Positions 21,604-34,438 of a DNA stretch of 64,000 nucleotides are shown in pieces. Source of the DNA: Leptoclinus maculatus. Lineage: Eukaryota > Chordata > Actinopteri > Perciformes > Stichaeidae. The notes below the pieces were generated by a model. The model saw only the letters and a program-made list of their open reading frames with translations, did not search any database and was not told the DNA's origin. The position numbers and the translations under genes were made by a program. The first letter of the stretch is position 1. Every line of letters starts with the position of its first letter. The DNA lies in contig JAVDOI010000004.1 of assembly GCA_032191485.1 (NCBI GenBank), forward strand, positions 19,518,943 to 19,582,942. The letters are read 5' to 3'.

Positions 21604-24600
21604 GGACTTTGACCCGGGAGACCTTTGTTGGTTTATGGGTTGGAGGACTTGTTGCCACAGAAGGGATTACGCAGTATATAGCTATGAGGCTATACAACTG
21701 TATTGCTCATTAAATGAGTAAACCATTTGGGAAAAAAAAAAAAGATAATTATGAGCCGATCATTTGCTCCAGTAACAGAAAGAGAGGGATCCTGGTGATA
21801 TCTCTAAAGGGAGTTGAGTTGTGCAACTAAGTGTGTTTTAACAGAGCACTCAGGATTCACTTCAATGAAAAGTTAGAAGGGAAATTACGCTAAATTTAAT
21901 TATCAACACGGCACACATCATCTCATGAAGCAATTAAAACATGCTTTCAGCTAACAGGCAGAGGAATTCAGAAATATCTTTCACAGACAGAAGTTTTTCA
22001 AAGGTTCAAATCTTTATCTCATCAAATAAAAAGAGAATAAATAAAAGAGTTGAAGAGGTGAAGCATTTGCTGCAGCAGATAAATGAGAAGCAGCAAAATA
22101 AGAGTGCACTATTGGAGCGCTTCTCTCTCTCTCCATTTCTTTGCTTTTGTTCTTCAGTGGAATCTTTTCTGAAGGGAAGAAAAGCTAATCACTCAGTTTT
22201 GGGCCATGAGCAGAATTGTTTGCAGGGAGTTTTCCCACACCACAAAATACTGCAAGATGTTTCACATTGTCATCACCTTAGGATGGCACATCCCAACCCC
22301 AATTTATTTCCCATGTGATATTAATTAGGACTGGTACTTGTGCTAATCTCACTTCAAGTAACTGGAATGATTTAAGCCCAAAATGTTGCCCACTTTGACC
22401 AAAATTCCCCAGAAGTCTTGCCAGGAAAGACAAGGCTCGCATCTACAGCTCTCTCAAGTCACTATCACACTGTCAACCATGTCCGTCGCCCAGCTGACAC
22501 ATCACATAAAAGGTGCTCCTCTTTTCTTCTCTTCATTTCTGCAAATATTGCAAAGAAAATCTGTTTTCATAACAAACATTTCCCTTTGCTTCAAGAAATG
22601 ATTTGTTTCGCTGAAAGGCCTATTTAGGATGCGGGAGTGACGGGGGAACCTTTGGGTGCTCTGAGCAGGATGTGGTTGGTTGTTGGCTGGCTCAGGTAAG
22701 CCATTGATTCCCATTTAGTGCTGATGGTGGAATGATACTTTATTTTTCATATACCTGACATGGCTGCTAAGGTCTGTAGCACTCTTCAACTACAACTCTG
22801 ACACCAGAGTCAAAGGCATAGCTCCGAGTCTGGAAAACAGACGCTAATTGGCTGAGTTCACTAGCATTTGTTTCAGGTGCATTTCTTACGTCTTCAGGAA
22901 GGCAGAAGTGACTTATCTTGTGAAAAGCATGACTTTGTCAGCCTTTGTGTACTTCCAATGCTGAGGGTGAATTGTCTGGATGAGGATAACAATCCCTTGG
23001 CCTACATCACTTCCTGTTAGACCAGTGGACATACTCAGGTTTCAATTTGGGAATCGTGAAAACAACATCAATATAAATCCACATTCAAAACTACAGTAAC
23101 AAGACCGGTTAGCCAAATAAAGATTCATTGGGGAATGAGTTCAACTTTCTCAGAGGCAGTTTAGTGTTGTTATTGTTTGTTCCTCATACTGGAAACTTGT
23201 GAAGTGACAGATAAGTTTTAAGACCAGATTTTAATTAATGTTATGTTTATCTGGGTGTTTACGCCAGCGTCGAGTCATTGCAGCCACGCTACATCTTGTG
23301 GATATACTCGTGTAGATGGAGCTGCTTTCTGGCTCTTGTCTGGCTCCAAAATTCTCTCAGCATGTGCCTCACACATTTTACTTTTTTTAATCCAAATGCT
23401 GTTGTGTCCTGCACACTATAACTGCACCAAAAGCAATTAGCTCATCTCCACAAGGGAAATAACAACTGGCAAGACTTTAAAGTGCCGTGGTGATATGCAA
23501 GCCCTTAAATGCATTGCGTCCCATTTAGGGGGAAAAAAAGGAGAAAATAATCACCTAAAGATGTGTGTTGGACCAGCGAAACCTTAAAGACTGTCTTCTA
23601 TTACTGCATTGAGGGGGAAAAAAAAGAGGTTAAGATTGAGATGAAAAGAAGGAATATGATGGTGCTGTTCTATGATTGCACAGTCCTCTCGTTTAGTGTG
23701 TGCCTGGACGTCATTGGGGCTGGACATGCAGAGATAGCGGATCCAACCGTCAAGTGGGGGACAGAGAGGGGATGAGTGGGATTGATTACACCATAACATC
23801 AGATACAACAAACCACTAATCTGATGGTCCATCTGCAGTCGTACATCTTCATCTATCATCCACCCTCTTGTCCATCACCGCCGTGGCTCAGGGGCAGTCC
23901 AGGAGCCAGACAGGGTAAACTCCTTTCGGCACATCCATGACTCGGTGCCTGTGCATCAATCAACCTGTCTATCTCCGCATCACTGCCCTACAAAACGTGA
24001 CTGTCTGCTCTCCTATGAAGTAGGTTCTGTTGATGAAGACTTGGATGTCTTGGATGATACGTTAACCTTAAAGACGAGAGATAAGGCAGAACCATTCTGG
24101 CTTTCAAGCTGGATCAAATTACGTCCCTGCAAACATATGTTTCCTTCTTTGTGGACATTTTTGGGCTTTTTGCTACTCTGCCAGCATATGCTTTGTATCA
24201 CAATGTATGTGACCCAATTCATAAGCCGGTATTTTGTCCCATTATCTGGTTTGCTAATTACCTCAATCTTGTCACTTAAATGTAATTATGGACATCACTT
24301 TATGTTTTCGATTGAAATACATTTGATACTGTACAGAAGGCTGGGAGGGATCCTTCGGCTTGGCAACGCTTCCATCGGCGAAAAACAAAAACATACACTA
24401 AAAATGGATAGCAGAGTTTCTTATGTTTTTGATCACAACAAGGACAAGGATTTTGACATCTGTATTAAGCAAAAAATATGCATATAACAGGCCACATACT
24501 GTAACTATGCACCATAAGTGCTGCTAAAAGGTGCATGATGGAAAGCTTGAAGTTTTATCCCCCAAGTGGAAATGAAAACCAGAGTTTTGTGGGGCTGAGT

Positions 24601-24679
24601 AACGGAGGCTTTATTTCCTTAGCAGATGGCTACTTCTATACCACCAACGTTAATGTGTTCTTGAAAAGAGGTTTTGTGG
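21604..24679. other. Unique non-coding sequence
   Basis: No recognised repeats. A consensus donor (CTCAG|GTAAGC) sits near 22695 but every upstream frame closes. Frames at 21941-22318 (125 codons, Lys/Gln-rich start) and 23945-24487 (180 codons, the longest here) are unrecognisable and fit chance expectation. The end of the AATTC repeat may extend to about 21700. Confidence 0.4.
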
Positions 24680-24900
24680 TGGTCAGGGGTGAGGAGGACT
24701 TCTAGCTGTTATCGCAAGCTGCAGTGAGACATCATGTGCTTTAAAGACACTGGTCCATCAAACCCTGAGGCAATTACGCCGAGAGTACAAAGGTCAGATA
24801 GTAGGGGAGGCACGAATGAGCCTTGCCGGATCAGTTTATCGGATGGCCAGAAACCCAGAAACAGCTGAGGAAACTAGTGGCACTTTTCTCAGAAGTCAAG
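24680..24900. promoter_or_regulatory. Candidate conserved regulatory block
   Basis: Mixed-composition, non-repetitive sequence with CAATTACGCCGAGAGTAC near 24770 and a CAGCTG E-box near 24861. Enhancer-like by impression only. Confidence 0.22.
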
Positions 24901-25540
24901 AGAGTTAAGTGTGGAGAGGGGGAGCAAAGGTCAAAAATGTGAGTTTTATTTCACATATCTCTTTATCGGGGATCTTTTACACTTTTCAAGCCAACCCAGA
25001 CAAGTCAGGAGGGTGTGAGAGGATTGGAATAATTTTAAAACAAAGTTATGTAATGAAAAACCGTGCTGTACCTGCTGCATTAAGATTAATCAGCAGAGGC
25101 TTTTTCAACGACGCCTTTTGTAATATGTATGATTTTTTTTTTTGATAGTTTGATAGATACTTTTGTACTTTAGAAAGGTACAAAAACCACAAAAGAGGAC
25201 ATTCGGTGGCAATACACTACTGTTGAGATGTGGTTCAGCAAAACAGTGAAACGGAATATCAAGTTAAGGCTTGCTAACAAATGTCTTCACTGGGTTTAAT
25301 AATACATGAGTAATGGCTCATAGCAAGAGCAACCCCTCTAAAAAGGCAGTCCTATGAAGTAAATATTTTATGAATGTCAAAGCTCAACTCTGCTTTTGTA
25401 GTTACTCACATGCATACAGACCCTCATATGCAGAATAACGCATATAAAGAATAACTCTGGATGTCTTGAAGCTTTGAACCTTCACTACAGGTCACTTGAA
25501 AGCTTTCATCCATCTCTCTCTGGGTTTATCATCGTTGCCA
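24901..25540. other. Unique AT-rich non-coding sequence
   Basis: Nothing recognised. A T-run at 25132-25143 ends a 78-codon frame that is otherwise unremarkable. Confidence 0.45.
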
Positions 25541-25541
25541 T

Positions 25542-25826
25542 TTGGTCTTTGCTCATGATCAGCAAATTTTGGGTTCATTGTCAAACTGTAGAGTTTTGCA
25601 GGAGTATGGCGCTACAAGAACGGTTCAGAGGTTTAACGAGAACGGTCGACAGAGTGCCTTGACTAATAAACCACCAGTTGGTCGCCTTATGATGGCCGTC
25701 ACAGACAAAGTCCAAATTGGCCTAACGGGGTCCTGCTTTTCATTGGGACAAGTGTACGGCACAGTGGAAACGCAGCCAGTGAAACGCTCAAGACCACCAC
25801 ATCACCTGAGCAGCAAAGACCCATGA
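25542..25826 (+). pseudogene. Possible transposase fragment (Tc1/IS630-type helix-turn-helix)
   Basis: The frame is open for about 95 codons with no early ATG. Near residues 22-50 it reads EYGATRTVQRFNENG, about seven residues, then NKPPVGRL. Known of the family: Tc1/mariner and IS630 transposases carry a second helix-turn-helix with a 'TVQRYxExG...KPRSGRP' signature. Here the signature has a short insertion and Leu for the usual Pro. No catalytic DDE/D region follows, because the frame stops after a short Pro/Ser/Lys-rich tail. If the match is real this is an old, truncated copy; chance similarity is quite possible. Confidence 0.25.
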
Positions 25827-26324
25827 AATGTTCCTCTTCAGCATGGCTCATATCTCCTTCATTCATCATCGTACATTTTTTTGAAATGTCTATTTTTTAC
25901 AGCGCTAGATTCTTTCGCTCTTCAAACGTGAAAGATGATTCGAAACATGTCATTCTCGTAAAAGCGCTCTGCATCCAACCAAAAGTGTGCCGCTGTCCCT
26001 TTTCAAGATATGATCCTCTGCATCTGTTACCAACTCGTTCTGAAAGTCTGTCTTCACCCATTCACTTTGTCTGCAGTCGATAATGCCAGAAAGAGAGATC
26101 GAGACTCGGAGTCTAAACAAGCTTTGGAAATATCTTGCCAGCACGTAATGCGTGCAATGATCTCCATCTTCTAAATGTGCACGTTTATCCTGCTAAAATG
26201 GCCCAAAAATTCAGCGGCCTGTACTCATTAACAGCAATGTGTGCGAATGCTAAAGGGAAGGAGACTGTGTTTATTTTGACTCAAGCAAAACAATCTCCAT
26301 CTCCATTCCGTTCTCCTGCCAGAT
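25827..26324. other. Unique non-coding sequence
   Basis: No repeats or exons recognised. Overlapping frames of 64-86 codons on both strands are unremarkable. Confidence 0.4.
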
Positions 26325-26480
26325 TAATTGGGGTAATTGACTTGTGTTTGTAACACAAGGTGGAGGGCAGACTCCCTGACACCGCCTGCCTGGCAGCCAG
26401 GAGCAATTGGAGCGCCACATAGCAGTTGCGATGACGAGACATTGCGGCGAGCACTCTGGGTAATTTAATACAGTTTAGAA
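26325..26480. promoter_or_regulatory. Candidate conserved regulatory block
   Basis: It begins with AGATTAATTGGGGTAATTGA (two TAAT-type cores), followed by a G+C-richer stretch (CCTGCCTGGCAGCCAGGAGC, which contains CCTGGCAGCCAGG dyad symmetry). It is sharply different from its AT-rich flanks and non-repetitive. Conservation is untested. Confidence 0.3.
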
Positions 26481-27474
26481 GGTTAACGTGTCTGATAAAA
26501 TCAGTTGTAGCAGGGTAGAATTTTTACTTTAGTGCATAACTTTAAAGAACTTGGCATAAAGCACACCAGAAATTGAAAAACAAAAAAAAATCGAACATAG
26601 TTGCCTTCGTTGCTCAGCTGTGGACGTTTTCGTTGGGAAGATATGTCAGCTATGTGGCAGCGTTTGCGACAATGACTCAGCGCTTCCTTTAAAATAATTT
26701 CTCTGCAAGAGTGGCGATCTATCACCAAAGTGTATGGTTTACAGGACTCCTGATGACATATATGTGATACCCAAGAGATCCTCAGGCCATTTCTGACTTA
26801 TGACCTCACCCCCTCCGAGTTCTTTCATTGGCTCACACAAGCCCTGACCCCAGCTGCCCGGGCATACTAGCATACACTCCCGAGGAAGTGGAAATCACCT
26901 CCTAATACTGTCAATGCTTCAACACTTTCACAAAAGGCTGTGATGAAAAACACCCTCACCTCCATTACTCTGCATATTAAAAAAGACAAAGAAGTTATGA
27001 TGGCAGTTGAGAAGGTTTTACCTCACCCAATGGGGCACTTTACAGAACAGAAATTATGCAATGTATTAAAATATTAGCACATTTAGCTGCAGAACAATGG
27101 TGGTATCTCACTGATGGACACGTTATTATTCAAAGCACATTAATACTCCGACTTTAAAAAGACTTCAAGCTTGCGTCTGTCATATTCTGTTATTTTTTTC
27201 AATAAATCATTTGCCCATCTGAAGTACCTGATGGCACTCTTCACTGCTCTTAAACTCTCACATTAGAATATGTTGTATGGGGATACAGCCTTTGTGGTAT
27301 TAAGTACATCAGAGCTTGAGTCAAATTTAGAGAAAATGCTTTGAGTAAATCAAGTTCCCTCACTATATTTTCCCTTAGCCATCTGGTAGCTATTGAACGC
27401 TGTTTTGAATACTCTGAAAAAGAGCCCATAGCTTACTCGGTTTACAACAAAACAGTCACATTCCCTCGTGCTTG
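26481..27474. other. Unique non-coding sequence
   Basis: Nothing gene-like. The part at 26750-26900 is somewhat richer in G+C (CCCGGGCAT) and could be a weak candidate element. Confidence 0.4.
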
Positions 27475-27487
27475 CCCCCCCCCCCCC
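27475..27487. repeat. Poly-C tract
   Basis: Thirteen uninterrupted C bases inside a pyrimidine-rich stretch. Confidence 0.9.
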
Positions 27488-29880
27488 TTTCTTTCTGACT
27501 GTGTCTTATCCTCTCTCTTCCTGCCTGTCTCTCTCTCTGACCAGACCAATCAGTTAAGGAGACACATTACTTAACGAGATAATTGGTCTAATGTCTCTGG
27601 GGTACAATGAGAAATGCCATAGTACAGCATGCTATTGTGGTTAGGTTTCATCCCAAAATCACATTACGCTACAAGGCATTGTTGTATGTCATGGATTTTG
27701 GTCTGTCACACGGTTTGTCATACACTTTCAGCTTCCTCGCTTTTTGTACTTCTCCCCAAATTAAAAAAGAAAGAACAAATGTAGCAATGTCTTGCAAAGG
27801 TGAGTTTATGGCACTATGAATGTCGAGGATGGCATTTGCCAGTGGGAGCCAATGAAGCATTTTTAACTGGCCGATTTCCATGATTATGAGTAAACTGAAA
27901 GCACTAAAATGTGCTGCCATTGAAACAAAATGCTCGTTCAACTGTGAGGCATCCTGATTCCTGGTATGCGACCTTGTGGTCGACAACGGAACCACAAACG
28001 TAGTGATCCCTTTCCATTCCTCTACAGTTTTCCATCCAGCTCCATTTGTTTTTCATTTGGAGAAACACAACTTTTCACCCTTTTCCTCCTGTAAAAACAT
28101 GGCATCCCAGAAGGCTTTGCGGGAAGTATCAATCACTGAAATGGTTGTATTGTGATTACCTCAACACACCGTATCAGACCTGCTCTCTAGAAAGAAAAAC
28201 ACCGGACACCAGAGTTATGGCACCAGAGATAACATGCTATGGTGTGTACTGTTGCTCAAACTACAAACCTTATCTGTGACAGGATAGTGAGCATACATAT
28301 TTGTGTAGCTACAGTATATCCGACATAGCAAGTACACGGCTTTGGATAAGATGAGCGAGGGTAGTGCAGAGGACCATGCCAGCAGATACAGTACCTCTGA
28401 ATGAAACATGAGCCTTTTTGTCTCAGGAAACACTCAGTGAAAACACTGTCAGTGTGTGAATCAGCACAGGGAGCACGTGGGAGAATGAAATCATTGGTTT
28501 GGAGAAAGGACTCTTTTTGTTCTAGTAGAGACAATGTTTCCATATATAATGACCTCTTTCTTTTTTTCTCATTAGCAACCACAAAAAGAAAAAAAAAAAC
28601 GAAGTTTAGGAGACTGCAAAAGCGATTATGATGAATATTACAACTACTTAGGCTAGTCATATATTTCTGAAAGCTATTTTAATGTCGTAGGATGTAAGAA
28701 TTTGGACAGACAAAAAACGGCCTTTTTTACAAATCATACCATTAATTTCATGTTACAATTATAGTCTGCTAAAGTCCTCAATGAGACAAGAACATTTTGA
28801 TTACAGATGTTAAATAATTGAATTTCTTTCTGATCATGGGGACTCTGGTAACTCCATCGGACTGCTTCTATTAAACTGATGACAGAAAATGAACTCCTAT
28901 TCTCACAGACTGGTATGGCATGCATGTACAATGAATTAAAATAAATTGCAGAAAAGTATGTAATCATCCAACCATCATGGGATGTAGCGAACTCTCCATT
29001 ACCGGCGGTTTACGTTGACAACATATTACATTCTTTTGTTTCAATTGTTTAAGCAGATAGATTTATTAAGACTAAACCGAGAGGTCTTTTTCAGGTGAGC
29101 CTGATTAGATTTCAGGCAGAGACGAATAAAATCACAAGTCTTTCAGACTAACCGTGTATTGTGTCCACAACCCAAAGTCTAACCTCTGACCCTCAGATCT
29201 GAAGATTTCAAAGTAGATCACAATCAGTTATTCTTGTTTGTTGTCATTCATGGAAAGCAATGGATAACCATAACATTCATTTCTACACTAAAAAGTTGAA
29301 TTCATGAAAACAAATAAAGGATTGTAAAATTACATATTCCATTTTGCCAGGGGGAAATATATTATCAGTTCGTCAAGAATTATTTTCCTTCTGTGTGTTT
29401 AACTCCATTCGTTTTACAAAGCTCTAATCAAGGTTGTCTCAAATCATTGTTCATTTTCCTTTTATGTCTAGCTGACATGTTGTGTTTGACAAAGCTGGAA
29501 TTCCCTCAATAAACAGCAGCAGTTTTATGTACAAAGATAATAATACAACTGCCAAAAAAATGACGCTATTATGCCATGTTATCTCTTCATCTTTCTGAAA
29601 CTGTCATGGAGCTAACCACAAAAAACACAGTCAGATAGGTGTGTCCATAGAAGTGTAGCTTTTTTTTAGGTATCGCTCCATTCAAGCCAGCTCAGACGTC
29701 AGCACTGTTTGTTGTGCTATTTGTTATAAGTTGAATTAACATGTACATGTTGTATACTGTATGTACATACATAAATGAACTACTGTATACACAGTATATT
29801 GTATATTCATATTTGTATTGGCTAGTGTTGTACTGACCAAAAGCATCAAAGGGTGTTCTACTAGATTCTAGCAGAATGTA
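27488..29880. other. Unique AT-rich non-coding sequence
   Basis: A consensus donor (CAAAG|GTGAGT) at 27799/27800 follows a 64-codon open frame, but the residues are not recognisable and there is no good acceptor. Around 29739-29800 there are several short palindromes (ACATGTACATGT and GTATAC-type). No repeats of a known family. Confidence 0.4.
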
Positions 29881-29894
29881 ATATTTATTAATTT

Positions 29895-29920
29895 GAATAG
29901 TTAATGTTTATTAACTATTC
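29895..29920. repeat. Perfect 10-bp inverted repeat
   Basis: GAATAGTTAA at 29895-29904 and TTAACTATTC at 29911-29920, with a 6-nt loop. Flanking AATATT and TAGC phrases on both sides suggest a slightly larger decayed foldback. Confidence 0.7.
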
Positions 29921-31084
29921 AGAATATTAGCTAGACTATTGAGAGATGTATACAAATGTAAATAAGTATACAGCACTATGTGCTGGTACTAACCGAGTCA
30001 CAGACACCGATCCCAGCCTCGCATTTTATTCTTGTCTCTCCTGCAGCACCGCCATGCATTCCTACCAAACCTTTTAACACTTCGCTATCACCAACTTCCT
30101 TATTCTGTCACAAGCTGTCAAGAGAGGGGAGAAAATGAACTGCACTGGGGGGAATTTCCTGTTGATGTCTCCGTTATTTCCCTCTTTTCCCTTTTATGAC
30201 ATGTCTCATCCATTACCATAATAGCAGCGGTCTGCCACAACAAACTAAAATGACCTGCTTTAGTGTCCTAAAGGGTGGAACAAGGACATAAAGGTTAGGT
30301 TTATTTAAACTCAATGGAAATCTTGCTGCTTTACTTGCAAAGGGCAGTTCACATTCATGTCAAATTGTACAACAACAAGTTAACTGCTGACCGGGTACAT
30401 TTCCCCCTCCTAAGTAGAGAGCATTGTTATAGTCTTACAAGTCTCTTCCATTTATACAGCTGTGGATTTACAAGAAAAATACAGGCTACATTAACTCTGT
30501 AACAGCTTAATGTAGCACCTAGGAGTTCAATCACGATCCCCTGGTCCTCTGTAAATGTCAAGTCACTAACTAGTGAAACTTTGAATTTTCTTTGCTTTAA
30601 ATGTATCAGAAAAGCGTATAGGTCTCCTGTAGGTATACTGCACATATTTTGCACTTTTTTCTCCACCTGTGAGTGTGAGGCCCTGCTTAGGGTTAAATCA
30701 TCAAAAGGATCATATTGATCCGTTCACAATTCTTTGCTTTCATTTATTTTATTTGAAAAGCATTATTTATTTAAAGGCAATATTTTACACCAGAGTTTTC
30801 AACTGTAGTGGGTCACAATTGCAATTCTATGTATGATAATGTTTAGACTGAAATATTTACAACAGATGTCCGTCTAAAAGTGCCATACATTAGGCTTTAA
30901 AAGTTCATATAAACCAGACTCATCTATTATTTTATCATGCGCACACTATTGTAATTTATACATTTTTTACACCAAGGATACCACCTGTCGTACTTAATGA
31001 TGAAATTTGTGAATCCTAGTTTCAGCAGTCAGCTTTAGCAAACATGTGCATGTTCTTGTTTTCACTTGGCTCTGTGTCCCTCTG
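29921..31084. other. Unique AT-rich non-coding sequence
   Basis: No recognised features. A pyrimidine tract ending in CAG lies near 30046 without a following open frame. Confidence 0.45.
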
Positions 31085-31235
31085 TTTATCTGCCTCCGTC
31101 TCCGTCACTTGGTCACAGAGTGACACTGACGGAGGTGACGCCTGCAGTAGCTGAGATACGGCAGAGCTAATGGATTTGTCCCAGGCATCTGAGAGACATC
31201 AGTGCTCAGCCTCAGAGGGGATGAAACACAAAGGC
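31085..31235. promoter_or_regulatory. Candidate regulatory block with a hairpin
   Basis: An imperfect hairpin at 31100-31134 has two paired stretches: CTCCGTCA with TGACGGAG, and inside them GTCAC with GTGAC around an AGA loop. The block is richer in G+C and non-repetitive. Confidence 0.28.
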
Positions 31236-32499
31236 AAAGAGTTTAAATGCGTTTCTCTTTCATCTTCATTTGGCCTCAAAAGAGACAAAAAAGAAAAGTG
31301 ACTGAACAACGTCTCACATCTCACCTCATCTACACCACAGCACCCATCCATCATCTATGGCAGTCTAAATCCCCATCCTTTCATTCCCCTAAAGGAGGGC
31401 AGTTTGTAATGGGGAGGGTTTGTTAAAGAAAAAAAATCTATTTTCATTTTGTCTCCAAGGAAAAAGCTTTAAGGCGACTTGCTACATTCCATTTAAAGTA
31501 CATAATTTATCTAATTTTCTATAAAACCTCAAACAGCCTTTGTGACACGTAACCATGTGTTCCGTTTAGCCTACATGCACCAAGCTGCAGTTTGAAGTAC
31601 TGATCCAGCTCAGTGATGAGATTTATAAACATGACGACCAACGCACAACCAACGCACAACCTCGGATTCAAGTCAGGTTTCAGAACCAGGGTCACTCACA
31701 AGGTGGAGAATAAATGTAGCGAGCTCAAAAAATAACTTACAAAACTGGCTCTCTTTTAACTTCTATGTAATATTGCTGTTATTGCAAAAAAAAAACTAAA
31801 TGGACTAGAGTCAATAAACACAGACACAACCCAAACTCGTGGGCACATTTTGCTGCAACTATAGATGTGCTTAAAGACGTCAGATCGGCACATCGGGGGA
31901 GGGAGGTGGCCGGCTGAAAACCAGATGCCCAGCAAGGATTTCTACACTTTTTTTGTACTTTTTAGCTCATAAAAACAGACAAGTACAGGGGGTTTATTAC
32001 ATGCCCATTACTAGACCAACTGTTTGTCTTGAACCGCCATCAAAATCTACCTCTTGTTTTGTGTCATTGCACATTTGTTGTTGTGCTGAGTTCATTGAAG
32101 TTCAAATGTGTCATATGTGTTGTAAACTACAAGTGTGCCAAGAGATACAGTATGCTGTATTTGCTCTAGCTATGAATGGTAACATTTCTGTGGTGCCAAG
32201 GCTCTACGCATACGAGATGTGTCTTAGATTGCCAGACTGGAAATCCTTGAGATTTAAATGTATTCTATCCACTGTAGTACAATATTGAGCCATACGTGAC
32301 CTTTCATTCGAAAATCAAAGTAGGTCAGCGTGGTTAACTATGTTCTAACACATAAATAAAGTGGATTAGGGTGCCGTTATTGCTTATTGAATAATGAGTT
32401 GCACAAGTGTAATGCATTCCTGAGCAGACATTATTGATTTACTGTTAGTCTCAAATCCATCCATAATTCATATTTAAGCTGCAGGCTTCTTCCTTGATA
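31236..32499. other. Unique non-coding sequence
   Basis: It contains an 11-bp unit (CCAACGCACAA) repeated twice near 31638-31660. A 111-codon Cys-rich plus frame (31953-32288) is not recognisable. No mobile element. Confidence 0.4.
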
Positions 32500-32910
32500 G
32501 CTGAGAAAATCCCTTTAAGGCACGAGTGGGGAGACCTCAGGAGACTCGTGAAGCTGTAAGTGAAAACTGAAGCGACAGGAAATGAAAATGGGAGCGAAGT
32601 AGCCAATCACCCAAACATTCCTACCAAACGTGTACCAGGGGGTCGCAAGGTTAAAGGTGAGGGGTTTCTGGACGGGGAGCACAGCTGTGTGCCATGAGGG
32701 GCGCACAAAGACGCCCCAGCGTGACCCCCAAAGTCACAACTTCCACCAGGAGTCACCCATAATAACACATCTGGGCCTGATTCCCCCTAGCAAGCAGGTA
32801 TCATGGCAGAACAGAGGGCCTCCTTCTCTCTTGTTTGTTTGTCATTTATTAACCTCATCCCAACCTCGCCGTGCCCTTCTCATTAGAGCTGTGATTGACA
32901 ACTCAAAATG
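32500..32910. promoter_or_regulatory. Candidate conserved regulatory block, G+C-richer
   Basis: About 400 bp of mixed, non-repetitive sequence, clearly richer in G+C than its surroundings, ending in an AGAGCTGTGATTGACAAC stretch with a TGATTGAC (Meis/Pbx-like) core near 32890. A 116-codon plus frame (32630-32980) crosses it but is unrecognised. Confidence 0.28.
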
Positions 32911-34392
32911 CCAAACTCACCCTGAGATCCTTTACCAAATAAGTGCACTGCTAAACCTTTGTTTTCAAAATGAAAAATAAAATGGATTCAAAGACATAAT
33001 GATAGGATTTTATATAATTAATTATATGGACCTATATTGGGTAACTAAAGGCAGCCTACAAAGTAAAGTCATCTGTCTGTTTGGTTTTGCATTGTCCCTT
33101 TCAATGGACCCTATATGTCATCTTGCTCGCACTGTACCACAATGCTGGACTGTGGTATTCATCATCATGTCGTGACAAATCTGCACCAATGCCACTGAGC
33201 AGAATTGATATTGTGTTTGTAGTTGATTCTTGATTATTGCTATAATGTGAAACCGTTACCAATTTGATGAACCAATCAAATCAGCTCTGCGAGAAACGAT
33301 GCAAAAGACTGATAACATCTGACAAGAGATCTAACGCATGATGAATTGCAAAGGCTCTCATTTTTCAGATGAGATGCCCTCCGGTCTAATGACTTTTGAC
33401 CTCGGGTCACCTCTCGGATTTTGTGTGTTTGCACGTGTGTGCATTTTTGAGAAAGGTTGAAGTGTTTTGCTGTGCTGCCTGTGTGTCCAAATGTGTGTCT
33501 CTGTATGTGTCTGCATGCCTGCATGTGTAACAGATCTGAAGACTTTGATTTAATCTACCCCCCCACCATCACTCCCCTCCGTCCTCATTAAATACACATT
33601 TGTCATTTGGCTTGACGGTAGAGTGTCTGTCCAACTCCTGGTCCAGGACAAGAAGTAGGGTTTGAGAAAGGTAATGGGATATGCTCTGAGAAGATGCTAT
33701 AGTCCATCTGCCTGCACCAGTCAACACCAGTATTGGTGTTTTTCCTGCCAGCCCATCAACATGTCAGTTCATTTGCATACATTTTCAGGAATAAGCTTGT
33801 TTCAATATGTATTCTGACACGTATGCAAATGCTTTTACTGTAGGAGCATAAACACATGCACATATTTACATATTTACGTGGGGGAATGTTTCAGAGTATT
33901 TAAGTTTATTGTACATGTGCATTTGCCGGTATGTAATTGTGTGGGTGTCTCCAGCGTCCACCTCCTCCAACCCCGTCCTCTCTCTGGCTTATGAATGCAG
34001 AGCAGTTTACCAAAGTCACATATCTGCTTTTCCTCAGTGGCATTACCATGATATGTTTTATTTATCAAACGTTCTGCCATGCATGTTCTCTCACACCACC
34101 TGTTAGCGATGCACTCTCCATGCCACTGAATGCAAACGAGACCTTGGCCCCGCATGTAATTGAGCAACACGATGCATCTTCAAAGTACGTGCAGCAGATG
34201 TTTCTCATCTCCCGAGACTTTATTTGAGAGGAATGGATAAATAAGACATAGGCGTAGAAATACAGATGGAGGTGGTGATGCTGAGGAGAGGAGAGGAAGA
34301 AAGAGGGGACCAGGAAGGAAGGGATGATGCTGATCCTTTCCTGTCAGGCTGGGATAAGAAAGGGCAAGAGGAAACAATGTGACTCACACAAC
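32911..34392. other. Unique sequence with GT-rich and purine-rich patches
   Basis: GT-rich, non-perfect sequence lies at 33421-33530 and a purine-rich patch at 34260-34330. The interval 33610-33670 vaguely recalls tRNA A- and B-box spacing but is too decayed to call. Confidence 0.4.
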
Positions 34393-34438
34393 GTGTGTGT
34401 GTGTGTGTGCGTGTGTTTTTTGTGTGTGTTTGAGAGTG
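34393..34438. repeat. Interrupted (GT)n microsatellite
   Basis: GT units interrupted by GC and by a T-run. Confidence 0.88.

Noticed and set aside
22660..22700. Consensus donor CTCAG|GTAAGC
   Set aside because: All three frames upstream contain stops before any plausible acceptor.
23945..24487. 180-codon plus-strand open frame, the longest in the window
   Set aside because: No recognisable domain, no splice or promoter context, and the length is within chance for 64 kb in six frames.
33610..33670. tRNA-like A- and B-box spacing (GGTAGAGTG ... GGGTTTGAG)
   Set aside because: Too diverged, and no SINE body or tail follows.
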